Position numbers and translations under genes: made by a program
The notes under the pieces: generated by a model
Databases searched by the model: none
Told to the model about the DNA's origin: nothing
What the model saw: only the letters and a program-made list of their open reading frames with translations
Assembly: GCA_933228895.1 (NCBI GenBank)
Contig: OW121848.1
Span: 160,720,688-160,784,687 of the forward strand
Source of the DNA: Platycnemis pennipes
Lineage: Eukaryota > Arthropoda > Insecta > Odonata > Platycnemididae
Length of the DNA: 64,000 nt
Direction of reading: 5' to 3'
Shown here: in pieces, positions 33,808 through 46,850 of the stretch
How positions within the stretch are numbered: position 1 is the first letter of the stretch
How the letters are laid out: the number at the start of each line of letters is the position of its first letter

Positions 33808-36800
33808 GTGGCCGTGGGCTATGTTTGTCGACAGCCAGCCCATACTAAGAGCACTGTCAGCTGATGAGCATCATTTTGCTCAATACCTCTAGGCTCTTCT
33901 ATACTCAATGACGTAATTATTGCTTTCCCAGCTCTCGCGTCCAAGACGCACCAAAAAAATTTAATTATTCCATCTCCTATTGACCAGGCTTGCAGGGTAT
34001 TATGTAGATGTAGATTTAGATGTAGACATGTGTCTTATGAAACTTATATTTGCACCTTGGTTACAAAATCCCTTGAACTTTCAAAACATTAAGAGAGCTA
34101 CCAAAATAGGAATTTTGTGAGAAGTTGAAGACTGCGTCCTTCTAGAAACAAGTGTGTTTGTGTCAGCACCATCTTTGAAACAGATGTGAGTGGTCGAATG
34201 TCTATTCGTTTCTTTTAGAAATAGATGAAAGACACTTCTGAAAATGAAAGTAAAAAAAACTATGGAAGCAATCACCGTAGTGATCCATGCAAATTGAGTG
34301 TGGACATGAGGCAGTAGCCTTTCCTGGTCTCGGTGGCGGTGGATGGTGAGAGACTGGAGGTGCTGACCTTTGTCAGGTGACCCGCTCCACTCTGCTCCTC
34401 GCCACCACCCCCTTGCCGCTGTCCACCCTCCTTCCCTCCCGAGAACGCACATCCCTGGCCTGCCTTACCCTCTCCCCCTTACCATCGGTGATTCCCTCCC
34501 TCGCTCTTTCCTCCTCTGAACCCCTCCCCCCCTGCATTCTCCCGTTCTATCACGCGGCGGCTGCATTCCTTTTTCCAGCCCGCAGTTTCCAGCCACAGCT
34601 AAATGTGTTTTCATCCCGGACGATATGCTTTAATTCCATCCGAGGATTCGGCTTCAAGATTACCAGATAGGAAACTTCGTCATATCCTTTTATACGCTTA
34701 TTTTGATAACATCTCGCATTTTAAATAATTGTTTCCTCTACGCTCTCTGCCTCTTTTTTGTGCCATCATTTCCTGCTACATCCCAAATTCATTCCGGATC
34801 CCAAAAAGGCTGTAGCCAAAGGCTATGACGGATAGATTTGTTATTTGATTAATTCGATATAAGGTGCGGATGGTTAAGATAGAAACTAGCGTTGAGGGAC
34901 GTAGATCTTCAATAGCACCAAAAATAAACTGTTTTATTACTTTGCATCAGCATATTACAGTTTTTAGGTGTCAAGAAGCCGTACTGAGATTAGAGTTGGA
35001 CGCAGTAGTTTCGGCCTTGCGACTAAATAAGTCTTCTCAAGCGGCGATGTTACTGCCGAGCTAACTATGAATGCAGGAGAGGGTGGAAATAATCAGTAAA
35101 ATAGCCAAAACGGAGAGCGTATTCTTCAAAAATAATCTGCTAACAGCTGTAACTAGGAGTCAATGAGTAATGAAACAACTCATTGATAATAATTACATTT
35201 GGGGAATGCATCGTTTTGCTAGTGAGAATTGGGTAATCTGGATTAACCAACCACAGAGTACCGAGACTGGAAACAATTGAAGCCTGTCGGTGAAGTTTGA
35301 CGATGAAGATCATTTTCACATAGCAACGAAAAGTGTATAAAAAGAAGAGTAGGAAACTGGAGTCGGATAATAAATCTGACAGGACGGGACGACATAATCG
35401 GAGCCATCTTGACAAGTCGTGTCTTGAATGGAATCGTAGTGGGGAAAAACAATGGGGGAATGGTAAAGGAAGACCTCGTATGAGTTATGTATAGTGATGG
35501 GTATAAAAAAGAAGAATTATCTCAATATGAAGAGATAATTCTTCGGATTAAATTCAGATAATCGTTTTGAAAGCCGAGACAAATAATCTTGGAACGATTA
35601 AAGATGATGTGGAATTATTCTATTTTTTTATTTTCACCTAAGAATGAAAGTGCTTAATATACTTATTACTATAGTAAATTATTGGGCCAATATAGTACTT
35701 GAACGTGTGTGGTGTATTAAGGGCTGCATTCGAAGATGAATTAGCTTATCTAATATGATGTTTATGCTTAGGAAGAAATTTAATGAACACTTCAAGGGGA
35801 TGATTTTCCATCAATCTTTCATTTTTCTGCATTAGTCACGGGAGCCTAAAAGTGACTCCAGCTAGCTATTTCGACTAATCTATCCCCTCCGCCAAAGCTT
35901 TGGTATTTAGATAGCTTACATGCTGCAACGTAATGCATTATGTATGGAAATAACATTATAAAGCTGTACGATAGTGTGGGATCGAATTATATGCAAATGA
36001 AGAATGTTGTCATGTAGTCGACTTATGTTCGGTATTCTACTTCGAGTTATGAGTTTTCTATATCGAGCATATTTATTACTCTCGTTACTTAAATAATACT
36101 GTCATGTATTTATTAGCACGTTACCTTCGATGAATATCCGAAGGTTGCATTGCGTCAAGTGAATTTTGCCTCGTAATTTGCAAAATGATATCACATAATA
36201 TATTTTATATAAATTTTTCAAAAAATTAATGTGATGGTCCGCTGTTCTGTCTACCATTGGTTTCTTCTAAAATGACGCAACAGCAACAAATATCAGGATG
36301 AGTGGAGTGATTACTGTTATTAATATTGTTGTTACATATATGTGACTGTTAGGTCGTTTGTGGGGTACGTTTACTATACGCGAGTGGATCGTTTTTGAAC
36401 GAGTAAGCGTCTAGCTCTGCTAAAAGATTTGAAAATTAAAATTTTGTTTCTTACCGAGTATCCTTCTATTTCAGCGCAAGTTTACCGGTATTGTTACTGA
36501 AGGCACGGAATTCACCAGCACCTCGGAGCAGAATGCCTTTAGCCTGCAATGGAGAAGTATATTTCGAGTCGATATTCAAAGGAATGTGGAGAAAAAGACC
36601 CAAAAAAACCGGTAAGTTGGTCTTCGTATGATGATGATCCCTCGGGGAAGAAGACCACACTTGGTTTATTAATGAAAACTCCCCTTCTTGTGTGAATTAC
36701 CTCGAGCTACTTTCACTCACATTTTTTTAAACTTCCTGCATAGGGATTATTTGGAAAAAGAGCTTTTTAAAACGTCATTGAGGGCTGGACGGTAGGCGTG

Positions 36801-38230
36801 TCCAGGGAAACGATTCTGTTGTTTTCATAAAAATTGTAATCGAGGTGATTTAAGTTGACGAATAGGTAAATGTTTCTTCTGCGGGAGAAATTAAAGATCG
36901 ATGAATGATAACAATCGCTCAAACATAATTCATTGCGCCAGTGAAGGCACAAATGTTTCGGGACTGCTATCCTTTTTTCCTGATGTAATGGACTCGGTTG
37001 TTCTACACTTGTAAACGAGTGATAGGGTCGCACATTAATTAAATATTTTTCACCAGTGCACTCATTTTTTTTCTTAAATTTATTATTGATTATTTATTTT
37101 TGATAAATTCAGGTTTTATTTATGTATAATCACATAGTTTTTCTCCACTGGTTGTCCTTGATATATCCTTGATACGCTGTTTTATTTTCATTCAGGTTTA
37201 ATAAGGATTTCTGTTATTTTTGTACTCACTTTATAAGGGTATATACTCGTAATATTTTAATATATTCAATTTTGTATTTAAGAGTAGATACGCTTTTCAC
37301 AAATGTACCATTTAAAAAAATAATATTCTCTATATTCACATGTGCAACTCAATGAATCCCACCAGTAATATCTTTGATTTATATAGGGTAAAAGGTTTTA
37401 TACTTTTTCTTTTTTAGACTTAAACTGTGATAACTCTAAATTTTTACTTTGTGCTTGACCCAATAATGCAATACGATACATACATGTATCTATTATGCCC
37501 TGGGCGGGTGGTGGAGAGGACGGTAAAGTCCTATCCCGCCCAGGTAAAATAAAACTCAAGTCAAGTCATAGGGGTCCTCCAAAAGTTTTCTCTTCCTCTG
37601 TTCGTTCGTCGCATGACGGCCGTGCCTTTAATATTTGGAGCCAACGTCAGCGACACGTTATGCGACCTGGCGCGAGACACTAGGCACGCATTCACTTGGC
37701 CCGAAAGTTGTCTCCATGCGGAAGACTCAAGCCAGTTCCTTCAGAGACCGATGGTGTGGAATCGGACGCATACTCTCCTCAGTTCCCTGCCCGTCAGCAG
37801 TTCTGTCGTGTCTTGTCAGATTTAAGTGTAGCATGGCGTTGACCGCCACACGTAAGTTTTCAGGCGTACGAATTGGAACCTTCCTTTCAAAACCCAGGAA
37901 AAAAGCGTTAAATGTCGCTTCGTTGAGTAGCTCCGTGTCGGGATATATTCACTACAGCAGGGTAGAATGAGATGTAAAGGGAGATTTCCACTAGAAAACT
38001 AAAGGGAGACTTCATTTGAAGATCGTGACAAGTTTTTGAGAATTATTTGCCAATGTTCAGAGAAGCAGAACGCCGTCAATAAGCCTAAGAAAAAATAGTG
38101 CATCATATCGGTGCTGAGAAATATCTAAAAAAAGATCACTCATGCTGGAAGAAGGCCTTATCCAAACGGGGGATCTGAGAAAATACCTGAGTACCTGCTT
38201 CCTCTGCTCCTGTGAAATGACTGTTTTGTA
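33808..38230. other. Spacer with an isolated LINE tail, hairpins and a candidate first exon
   Basis: 33988-34028 is a free LINE tail (CTTGCAGGGTATTATGTAGA then degenerate GATGTA repeats). 34380-34560 is CT-rich. A perfect 13-bp-stem hairpin lies at 35511-35544, and a two-tier hairpin with a 9-bp outer stem (CTGGGCGGG) lies at 37500-37543. 37560-37990 is richer in GC than its surroundings and includes ATGGCGTTGACC followed by a consensus splice donor (CGTAAGT) at 37852. No protein family is recognised anywhere. Confidence 0.35.
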
Positions 38231-40590
38231 CATCTATCTAAATCTACATAATACCCTGCAAGCCACCATAAAAGTGTGTGGCAGGTAGTGATTTCTCACC
38301 CACCATGCACTAAATATCATGCATAAAATAGGATTAATACTAATATATTAGTCTAAACGTCACTATTTAAAAATATAAAAATAGCAAAGTAAGCATACAA
38401 AAACATGATGTTATTTGGGTTACCTTCAAGTCCAACATGCAATTACTTATGCAATGGATTGATTCACTCGTATTGGTCATATTTACTGCTATTAATATTC
38501 CTAATTGTACGAGGAAAAAAGGACATTTTGAATCTGTCATTCCGGCAATCAATTTCTCTAATTTTGTAATCATGGTCCAGTCTACCATAATAAGTTGGGG
38601 TTCGCAAAATATTTTTAACATCATCACTATAAATATGGTCTTGGAATTTATTTAAGAGATTAAGTCTAAATTTCAATCTGCGATCTGAAATGCGTCCCTT
38701 TTTAATTCATTTAATAGACTGGTTACGCTAATATAATCATCGTATCGTCCCTTTAGAAATCTGGCCGATCTTCGCTGCTCACGTACAAGTTCATTATTTA
38801 GACCGATTTCGTATGGATCCCATATACTGACAGCATATTCCAAATGAGGTCTAAGAAGGGAAAAGTAGCTGATTTCTCGTACTGATTGTCAAATTTACCC
38901 AGTTTTCTTGTGATGAATACCAGTTTACGATGAGATTTCCCCATTATTTCACGTGTGTGTTTACCCCAGGAAAGATCATGTGTCAGTCTTATTCCAAGGT
39001 ATTTAATGGATTCCACGTTTGTTAATCCATCATTACTTATTTTGTACGAGCTAGGAAAAGAACAATTCTTTTTCAAAAATGCATTGCTACCTATTAAAAA
39101 AAATTTAATTCTCTCTGCCATGTGTATCACGATTTTTCAATTTCCTGCAGGTCATCATTTAAGTATTCTTTATATCATTCCGGGAATAGAATTTACCTGT
39201 ACACTACAGCGTCATCGGTAAATAGACGAAGCTTACTTTTGATACTTTTGACCACCTCATTTATATCATTTATGTACAGAAGGAACAGGAGTGGACCTAT
39301 CACACTACCTTATGGGACACCTGAGGTGACTTCAATGGCCGGGGAGGTAACACCGTCCAAAACAACCCTTTGTTCCCGATCATGCAGGAAATCATTTATC
39401 CATGATATAATATTACTGTCTAACCCATAAGATTTTAATTTCAAAATTAGTTCGCTATGTCTATCTATTCAAAAGCTTTCTTGAAATCGAGAAATATTTT
39501 CACCCACTGGAATATTATTTTCACCAGAAACTAAAATACCGTGGGGAAAGAGAGCAAATTGATTTTCACATGATCTACTCTTCCGGAAGCTATGTTGAAC
39601 ATTGGACAATAAATTCTGGCTATCTAGGTGCCCCGTGACTAAACTGACAATTATATGTTCCAGAAATTTTCATGAAATGGATGTGAGAGATATAGGTCGG
39701 TAGTTAGATGGCTGCTCCCTATCACCAATTTTAAAAATGTGTGTTGCATCAGCTGCTTTCCAGTCCATCGGAACGACGTGTTCGGTCAGGGATTTATTAA
39801 ATACTATTTCAAGGTAGGGGGATTTTGGAAGCTAACTCTCTATATACGAGGGAGGGAATTTGATCAGGGCCAGGAGATTTGTTAGGGCTTATATCTTTAA
39901 GTAAGTTTTCAATATCATTACAGTAAATTTCAATTGGTTGCATCAGCCGCTGAAAGAGGTCAGGTAGCAAGACAGTTGAATTTCAGAAAGGTGGGTTAAA
40001 AACGGTTTGGAAGAAGGAATTCAGCAAGTTAACTTTTTCGAGAGTGTTTGTGGCCATTTCACCCTTTTCATTTTTGAGTGAATGGACGGCAGATTTATGG
40101 CCTTGCACATCCCTTACGTACGACCAGAAAACCTTTGGATTTTTTTTCAATTGTTCCCCAAGTGTTTTTATTTTTAATTCTGCAAATTCATTACGAAGAA
40201 CTGTCTTTGCAGTGGATTTGGAAATTTTATAGTTTTCAATTTTTACATTACGCTCATATATGGGCATATATTTACTAATTGTTTTCATTTTTACACGACA
40301 TATTCCCTGCCGTCTCAGGGATTTTCTCACTTCGGCATTGTACCACCTAGGTTCAGTGCTTCCTCTTTTAAATTTACTAGGGATATATCTATTGATCCCA
40401 GAGCGCATGATATCAACGAACAACTTCCTTGAACCCTCCGTACACAACTTTATGGAAGACCTTTTAAAATCCGTGTAGCTATAGGGCGTGACGGGATCCA
40501 ACATTTTGGGGAGTGCTGTTTGAAAAATATTGGGTCTGTTTTCCCTAACTTGTCCATTAGGAAAAGTAATTGAGTTTTAAAATCTTAAGA
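38231..40590 (-). mobile_element. LINE family A, longest copy: inter-domain linker through RT to tail
   Basis: The minus strand starts near 40590 with the linker after the (absent) endonuclease. A 173-residue frame (40504-39983) includes INRYIPSKFKRGSTEPRWYN and WSYVRDVQGHKSAV. The RT follows in broken frames: SPGPDQIPS near 39870, the SCK.LEHIIV region near 39660, the LDFKKAF region interrupted by a stop near 39470, GVP-stop-GS near 39320, and FTDD in place of the catalytic FADD near 39215. The C-terminal domain and tail end at 38231. The substituted catalytic motif, stops and indels make it inactive. Its 39460-39540 part shares diagnostic bases with the first duplicated copy at 32298-32509. 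Confidence 0.92.
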
Positions 40591-40750
40591 CTGATTTAGC
40601 TTGTTCATCTCAAAATTCGGGCCACCAAAGATGAAAGAAAAGTATATTTATATCTTTAGTAAATTGATATCTGATTTGAAGGCAAATCTGCAAAATGTGG
40701 TATATTTTTCCATTTTCGTACAATTATGAACTAGCTTTCTTCCAACGAAT

Positions 40751-41281
40751 GGAGACGTTTACTCGGAACCGAAATTGCAATTTTGTGTACGAAATTGTTA
40801 GATGGAAACCAGAAAATAATTTTATTGAAAAAGTAATCTTCTAACCACAACCATTCACTCATAAATCAAATATTAAAATAAGCAAAAGGTGACGCCTACC
40901 GTTAAAGCTGCTGTGATAACATTGACGTCATTTTCCTCCCGTCCTTGACTGCTCTAATGGGAAGGGAAGGGAGTGGAGGGGGATTCTCTGAAGGTCTGCT
41001 CGCACAGATGCTGTCGTAACTGCTCCGATTGGCAGAGTCAGCTGTGTCTCCCCCTTTGCGATAAGGTGAAGTAGCTTCGCGGGCTCAGTTGTGATTGGAC
41101 GAAGTCGATATACGTCAGAGGTTGCACCACGCCCGCTTTTCCGAAAGGGTTAAAAACACCAGTTTTTCGCCGCTTATAACTCGAGAAATAATTGACGGAT
41201 CAAAAAAACGGAAAAATACGGGTCTTTTTATTTTACAAACTCTATCATATTCGGCAATAAAAAAATATGGTTAACGACCCC
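40751..41281 (+). mobile_element. 531-bp non-autonomous TIR element, copy 2
   Basis: Starts GGAGACGTTTACTCGG and ends TTAACGACCCC. It aligns over its full length with the copies at 29385-29915 (inverted) and 62271-62801, and has identical length. It is flanked by AAT on the left and ATT on the right, like the other copies. Internally it holds conserved blocks such as AAGTAGCTTCGCGGGCTCA and AAAGGGTTAAAAACA. No coding capacity. Confidence 0.88.
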
Positions 41282-42772
41282 ATTGATTTCTTAGTAGTAG
41301 CTGATCCACGCATTTGTTGGAGGTTGTAGTTGAGAATGAAGTCATCGCGGAGTTTAAGTGCGTTTAGTGTCCCCTCATACCCAAGTGCCCGTAGAAATAT
41401 GATAAGCATGCTCCCAGAATGGGAATGAGAACTTTTTTCTGTCCTCCGGAAGGCAGGCAGGCACCGACCCCAGAAGGGCACTCGGGACGCCGTTGGGAGA
41501 CTCCTTCGAGACGGCAGCCGGGAAATGGTGATGCGAGGCGCGTACGGCCGACGAGCAGGAAAAAAGGGACGGGATTAAACTGTTCGGCTCAAGAAGGCCT
41601 GGACAATTGACAAACGCCATGCATCTCTCTCTCTCTCTCAGTCCATATAATGGAGATGTGGAGTGCAAAGCGAGACTGGTTTTTGGATCCGCTGCTTCGC
41701 GACGCTCGGAATATGTTAGCAGGGAGACGACTGCAGGGCGAAATAGGACAGGGTGGTTTGATACACTGGCTGCGATGGAGAATGCGAGGAAATGCGAGAG
41801 TTAGGAGGGACCGGCAGCAAAGAGTGATTGAGGTGTCTCCGTGCGCTCCTTCGAAGCACGAGTGCACGTGTCACCCTCCGATGCCATCTCCACAACTTGA
41901 TTTAGCATTAGACTTTGAGGGGCTGCGACGGTCCAGGTGACATCTCAGCATCTGACCCTTAAGTCTGGGATACACGAGGCATCTACGCTTAAGGCGGGAT
42001 ACGAATTTTCCCAAATTGAATTCTCTGATGAACACTATGCCGAAATTGAACTCTGTCCGGCTTCTTTTCCGCAAAAGTGTTTTAATGCCATAATGGAAAC
42101 TGGATTTTAAACTGAAACTCGATCATGGATCTTCATTACGCGTGCGCTAGCGTTACCGTTATTTATTGATTAAACTTATCTTAGAGAGAACGTGATATCC
42201 ATTCTTCATTTTTCGTACAGCACTTCAAATCGCTTATTAAAATCAGTTGAGTGAATTTTATAGACGATTATTGTTAACCCTGCGTTACTCTAGGGGTAAG
42301 CGTTAACGATAAATATCGCGATAACGCGAAAGATAGATCCGTGATTCCACAGCAGCTGATCTACGATGGGTGCTCTAATCATGAATAGTATCATCTTGCC
42401 GTTGTAACGATCCGTTTCATAACAAAAAAGAATAATATCTGATTAACAAGCCGCTGAATCAGGATTATTATGCTCCAATTGAATTACTTTAATTAATAAC
42501 GCTATTTAGTAAATAAAATAAAACATTTTTCATGTGTTATACACCCTTTAGAGCTTGTCGCTGACAAATTAATTTCATTAATTGTCTCTTCAAATCAGCT
42601 CGTAAATGTCTAGTTCTATGTCTACATTAATTTGGAGAACTTTATTAATTTTTTAAAATAAAATGTACCTACCTATATTCTAAAAAACCTCATTCATTTG
42701 TTCAAAATATCCGCAGCATTGGAAGGAAGAAGAAACCAAGCTAAATGTCGTAGGAGGCAACCAATATTCATA
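41282..42772. other. Spacer with a moderately GC-rich block
   Basis: About 41440-41950 is GC-richer and has open frames on both strands, one overlapping a (TC)n tract near 41623-41640. No family was recognised. The remainder is AT-rich. Confidence 0.35.
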
Positions 42773-44703
42773 ACTAAAAGTCAACAACCCTAAGATTAGT
42801 TTGACCCACCTGATTCTCCTATCGGCTAACCTACCCACATATAGGTAATTCTACCCGCTCTCATTCCAAACTACTTGCGACACATATTTCATACGAAAAC
42901 TTTCTTCTACATTCATCCCACTCACATATGCTGACACATGATCTTTCCTGGGGTAAACATATACGTGAAATAATGGGTCAAGCTAATCGCAAACTGGGTT
43001 TCATCAAAAGAGTATTGGGTAAATGTGACGATCATGTACGAGAAATCAGCTACTTTTCCCTTGTTAGACCTCATTTGGAATATGCTGCCAGTGTATGGGA
43101 TCCCTACGAAATCGGTCTAAATAACGAACTCGAACATGTGCAGCGAAGATCGGCAAGATTTGTCAAGGGCCGGTATGATAACCTCATTAGCGTAACCAGT
43201 CTATTAAATGAATTGAAATGGGAATCATTGTCAGATCGCAGGTTGAAATTTAGACTTAATCTCTTCCACAAATTCCAAGGCAATATTTTCAGTGATGATG
43301 TTAAAAATATTTTACGAACCCCAACTTACTATGGCAGACTGGACCATAATCATAAAATTAGAGAAATTGATTGCCGAACTGATAGATTCAAAATGTCCTT
43401 TTTCCCTCGAACAATTAGAGATACGAATAACGGTAAATATGTCCTATCAGAGAGTAGCAATGAATAGCATTGGTAGCTGCATGTTGGTATGAGTACTTAA
43501 AGCTTACCCTACTAACAGAATGTTTTTGCATGTTTGCTTAGCAATTTGTATCTTTTTTTTTAAATAGTGTTGTTCTGACTACTATATTAATACTATTCCT
43601 TTTTAATGCATGATATGTAGTGCATGTTTGGTGAGAAATCACCCCCTGCCACACACCCTCGTAGTGGCTTGCAGGGTATTATGTAGATGTATATATCCGT
43701 CTTCGTCACGTTATCCTGTCTCAAGGTATGGCCCATTAAGTTGTGTGATCATCTTTTTACGGTTTTCGAAAACTTCCCCGTTATCCCGCTCTTCATCGGA
43801 CTTCTTCGCTCGTCACTTGTTCTATCCTTTTTTACCTTAGCAATCCTCATTTTGCACCACATTTTGAATGCTTCCAGCCTTGACTTCTCTGCTGCTCTTA
43901 TCGTCCATGTCTCATCACTGTGAGGAAACATGTTCCCGAAGGAAGTCCTCATGAAGGGTTTTTTGACTACCAAGTTTGTATTTTCAGCTGTAGGTGGAAT
44001 TTTCTTTAGTTAGAATGCCCTCTTTGTCTGAAATATTCTACTGACTATTTACCTCTCACTTCGTTCATTTCTGCTTACTGGGCTTCGCCGATAAAAATGC
44101 TCTTTCATCTTTTCAAGGATTTGTTTTTTAGTTTAATATTGATAATGACCTATTATCTTCTACTGCATACCATTACCTTAGCTTTATTTTTTTATATTCA
44201 GGTAATCTTTAGTCGTTTTATTTTCCATGCTTAATATTCTTCATTAAACTCCTTTCTGTATCTGCAATGCCCACTATGTCACCGTCGAAACGCGGAATGC
44301 TAATTTTTCTCCCCGTGGATATTCACTGCTGAAGCTTCCCTTGTTTTCTTTAATGGTTTTCTCGATGTTTACGTTGAAATGTACGGGACATTGTACACAA
44401 CATAGTCTCATTTTTTATTGTTGCTTCTCTTCTGCTGGACTTTGATAACAGCCACCTGATTTTTATGCAAAATTTATAAAAAAATCTAATTTCTTTTAGA
44501 ATCCTCAGCATTGTATTCCAATCCATATTATCAAATGCCTTATCCAAATCAAAAAACGCAACGAATTTCGGATTGTTTTTATCCATTTTCATTTCTATTA
44601 GGATCCAAAGGACCAACATTTATTTTCTTTTACCGCGGTTTTTCCTGAATCCAAACCGGTCCTTCTCCAGAAACTCTTCAACTTTTCATTCATTCGTTTG
44701 TAC
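42773..44703 (-). mobile_element. RTE-type LINE, RT core to 3' end, split by a family A insertion
   Basis: Read on the minus strand from 44703: FGFRKNRG, then FVAFFDLDKAFDN (RT motif A, about 44570-44530), a degenerate DIVGIADTERSLMKNI (motif C region, about 44285-44240), and the C-terminal ETWTIRAAEKSRLEAFKMWC (about 43915-43855). It resumes beyond the inserted family A element at 42926-42773 with the KRLADR-like segment and the GTTGTTGAC-type 3' terminus. Stops and frameshifts are frequent. The order and spacing fit an RTE-clade element with its endonuclease part missing. Confidence 0.82.
42927..43695 (+). mobile_element. LINE family A 3' fragment, young, nested in RTE
   Basis: A single 179-residue frame (42928-43464, initiating codon not ATG) runs LTHDLSWGKHIREIMGQANR, LVRPHLEYAASVWDPYEIGL, VQRRSARFVKGRYDN, KFRLNLFHKFQGNIF and FKMSFFPRTIRDTNNGKYVL to a stop. 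The 3' UTR, the terminal hairpin and a GTAGATGTA tail follow. It differs from the copy at 33081-33572 at only a few residues and shares the diagnostic LFHKFQGN. It lies inside the RTE element, so it inserted after the RTE. This part alone has no catalytic domain. Confidence 0.93.
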
Positions 44704-44704
44704 A

Positions 44705-45575
44705 TGTCATCATCTTCAGTAGGTATTTCAATCCTAGGATTGGTTTACTGCAGCCCTCCATTCTGCACTATTCAGCGTTAATTCCCTCACGCCCTGGTAT
44801 GTTTTCTGTTTTACGTCCTTATTTATTTGCCCTATATATTTGTCCCTTGGTCTTCCTCGTGGGACCTTCCCTTCAATCTTCCCTTCTATTTTATTTCTTA
44901 CTAATTCATTGTGCCTCAAGGTATGTCCAATCCATCTGGTTCTTCTTTGCCGTTGGGTTTTCCATATTGTCTTTTCTTCATCTGCTCTTCTGCACACCTC
45001 TTCGTTCCTCACTTCATCTGTCCATTTAATCTTCAACATTCTCCTCCAGCACCATGTTTCGAAGGCTTCAATTCTTCGTTGGTCTGCTTTCCCGATGTTC
45101 CATTTCTCTGATCCATAGAGTGTTTTTTGATGAAGTGATTCCATGTTTACAGCAGTAGGTTCTTTGAGCACAGTAGTTGTCGTTTGTGCATGATCATTGT
45201 TAATATCTTTGAGACGTATGCCGTCAGTTATATGGTCCTGAAAGTTTTCACAGTTCACAGTTCTCTCGTGTTAGAAACAGGGACGATGATGTTCTTCCCG
45301 AAGTCCGCGGGTATCTCTCCCGTAGAGAACATGTCGCAGTTGATATATTACATCTGAGTAAATGTAATCCCTCCCACGTTTTTCAATTAGCTCGGAAGGA
45401 TTGTCATCTAGCCCATAATCCTAGTTTATCCGTAAAGTCCATACAGCCGCATGATATTCCGATCTTAAGATTGGGGCTCCCAAAACATCCTTATCGACTT
45501 CATTTCCCTCTTCGATTGCTTTCACATTGAAATTGCTCCTGCTATATAATTGTTCCATCTAGTTCCGCCAAGCTT
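44705..45575 (-). mobile_element. Second RTE-type LINE fragment with internal deletion
   Basis: From 45575 on the minus strand, a degenerate RT start is visible, including SELIEK and then GEIPADFGKNIIVPVSNT (about 45345-45285). The frame 45258-44734 then jumps to the C-terminal domain: LYGSEKWNIGKADQRRIEAF, WCWRRMLKIKWTDEVRNEEV, RTRWIGHTLRHNELV, RGRPRDKYIGQI and SAEWRAAVNQS. The catalytic core between these blocks is missing. The 3' end carries CAATCCTAGGATTG at 44729-44742 and a short (GAT) tail. Its tail meets the 5' end of the next RTE fragment in the same orientation. Confidence 0.85.
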
Positions 45576-46664
45576 AGCTCACCGTTAGGAAATAAGTAAA
45601 TAAATAGGTAATTTTGTTTGGTAAATAACATTATAAATAAAATCATGGCTAAGCTCAATTATTGATATATAATACGAATGATGGGCCATTAAACAGAAAT
45701 TACACATTATAGGAATTAAAAAAAAATTAATCAAACAAGGAAAAATGCACATTTCAATCAACATATATTCATGATTTACTTTTATGAAAAGCTTCTAAAT
45801 ACAATTTGCCTTATAGTTATCGAATTACCAAAATATATTCCATAATTATTCAAGGGATTTGGAAGAATGTGATGATTATATTTTCACCGTATTTGTTATT
45901 AACTACATTAAAATTTCTCCGTTCGTTATGGTTTATTTCTCGTGTCAGTCTTATCTATATTTATATGATATTTATGCCGTACAATAAAAAGTAGTAAATA
46001 AGCTTTATCATGAATGTCATGAATTTCGAAATTAATGTTTCTATAATAGAATCATTTTTAACATGGCCTATTTATTGTAGGCAATACATCAATTTGAAAC
46101 GTATGGCAATTGAATTTATTACCCTTACTTAACTACCATACGAAATTAATTGTTCAAATAATGGAAATAAATTGTTCTTTTGCACTGCTTAGATAAAAAA
46201 AACGGTTTTTCATTCTCATTCCAATCTGCTTTAAATTTCTACAATGAATGAATATGAACATAAAATAAAAATATTTTTAATTTTTACACCAAGTAAAGTG
46301 AAACCTGCCACATTTATGTCATAAAGGATCAATTTGATTATTTCTTTTAGTATGAATTCACACTGGTGACAAAATGATCAAGTCCACATTGGAAGTATGG
46401 TAAGGAATGTATATGCATTGCAACACACACATTTTTATCTATCGGAGCTTCTTATCATGTGACCACATAATATAATACCATGTGATTATCATATTATCAA
46501 TTCATTTTTACGATAAAGAGCAAAATGGATTATCTCGCTTGAGACTATGAATTTCACTTTGATTGTATTGTAAGTGGTGTTATAATTGCTCCATTTTCCT
46601 CGGGGAATACGGACTCAGTCAGTAGGACACCTTTTTTTTTTAATTCCTTTAATGTGTAACATGG
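45576..46664. other. AT-rich spacer
   Basis: Strongly AT-rich, with no coding or repeat signal recognised. Confidence 0.45.
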
Positions 46665-46850
46665 GGGTCGTGGTGGCCTAGAGGGAAGAGCAATGAGCTA
46701 CTGACCAGAGGGTCCCCTGGGTTCAAATCGCAGGCAAGAGCCAAATTTACGATCAGCCCATTAATAATGGGAATAGAAATGAGTTCCTGATTTTCGAATA
46801 GATATAGTTGTCTTGTGATATTAAGTTACAAAAAGACTCATGATTTTAAT
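46665..46850 (+). mobile_element. tRNA-derived SINE, distinct family
   Basis: GGGGGTCGTGGTGGCCTAGA contains a good Pol III A box, and about 40 bases later CTGGGTTCAAATCGCAGG contains a good B box (about 46719-46731). The body shows no full cloverleaf, so it is a SINE head rather than a tRNA gene. The 3' body (46740-46850) is unlike the tails of the SINEs at 1586 and 2650. Confidence 0.65.

Noticed and set aside
31121..35500. TAGTGATGGG motifs (about 31124 and 35492) as hAT termini
   Set aside because: No inverted partner ends, 8-bp duplications or transposase remains were found, and the motif is short.
37635..37970. 111-codon frame over the candidate exon as a complete gene
   Set aside because: It starts at TTG and has no family. 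Only the ATG-plus-donor arrangement inside it is worth noting.
46665..46745. Possible functional tRNA gene
   Set aside because: A and B boxes are good, but the acceptor, anticodon and T arms do not pair into a cloverleaf. Called a SINE head instead.
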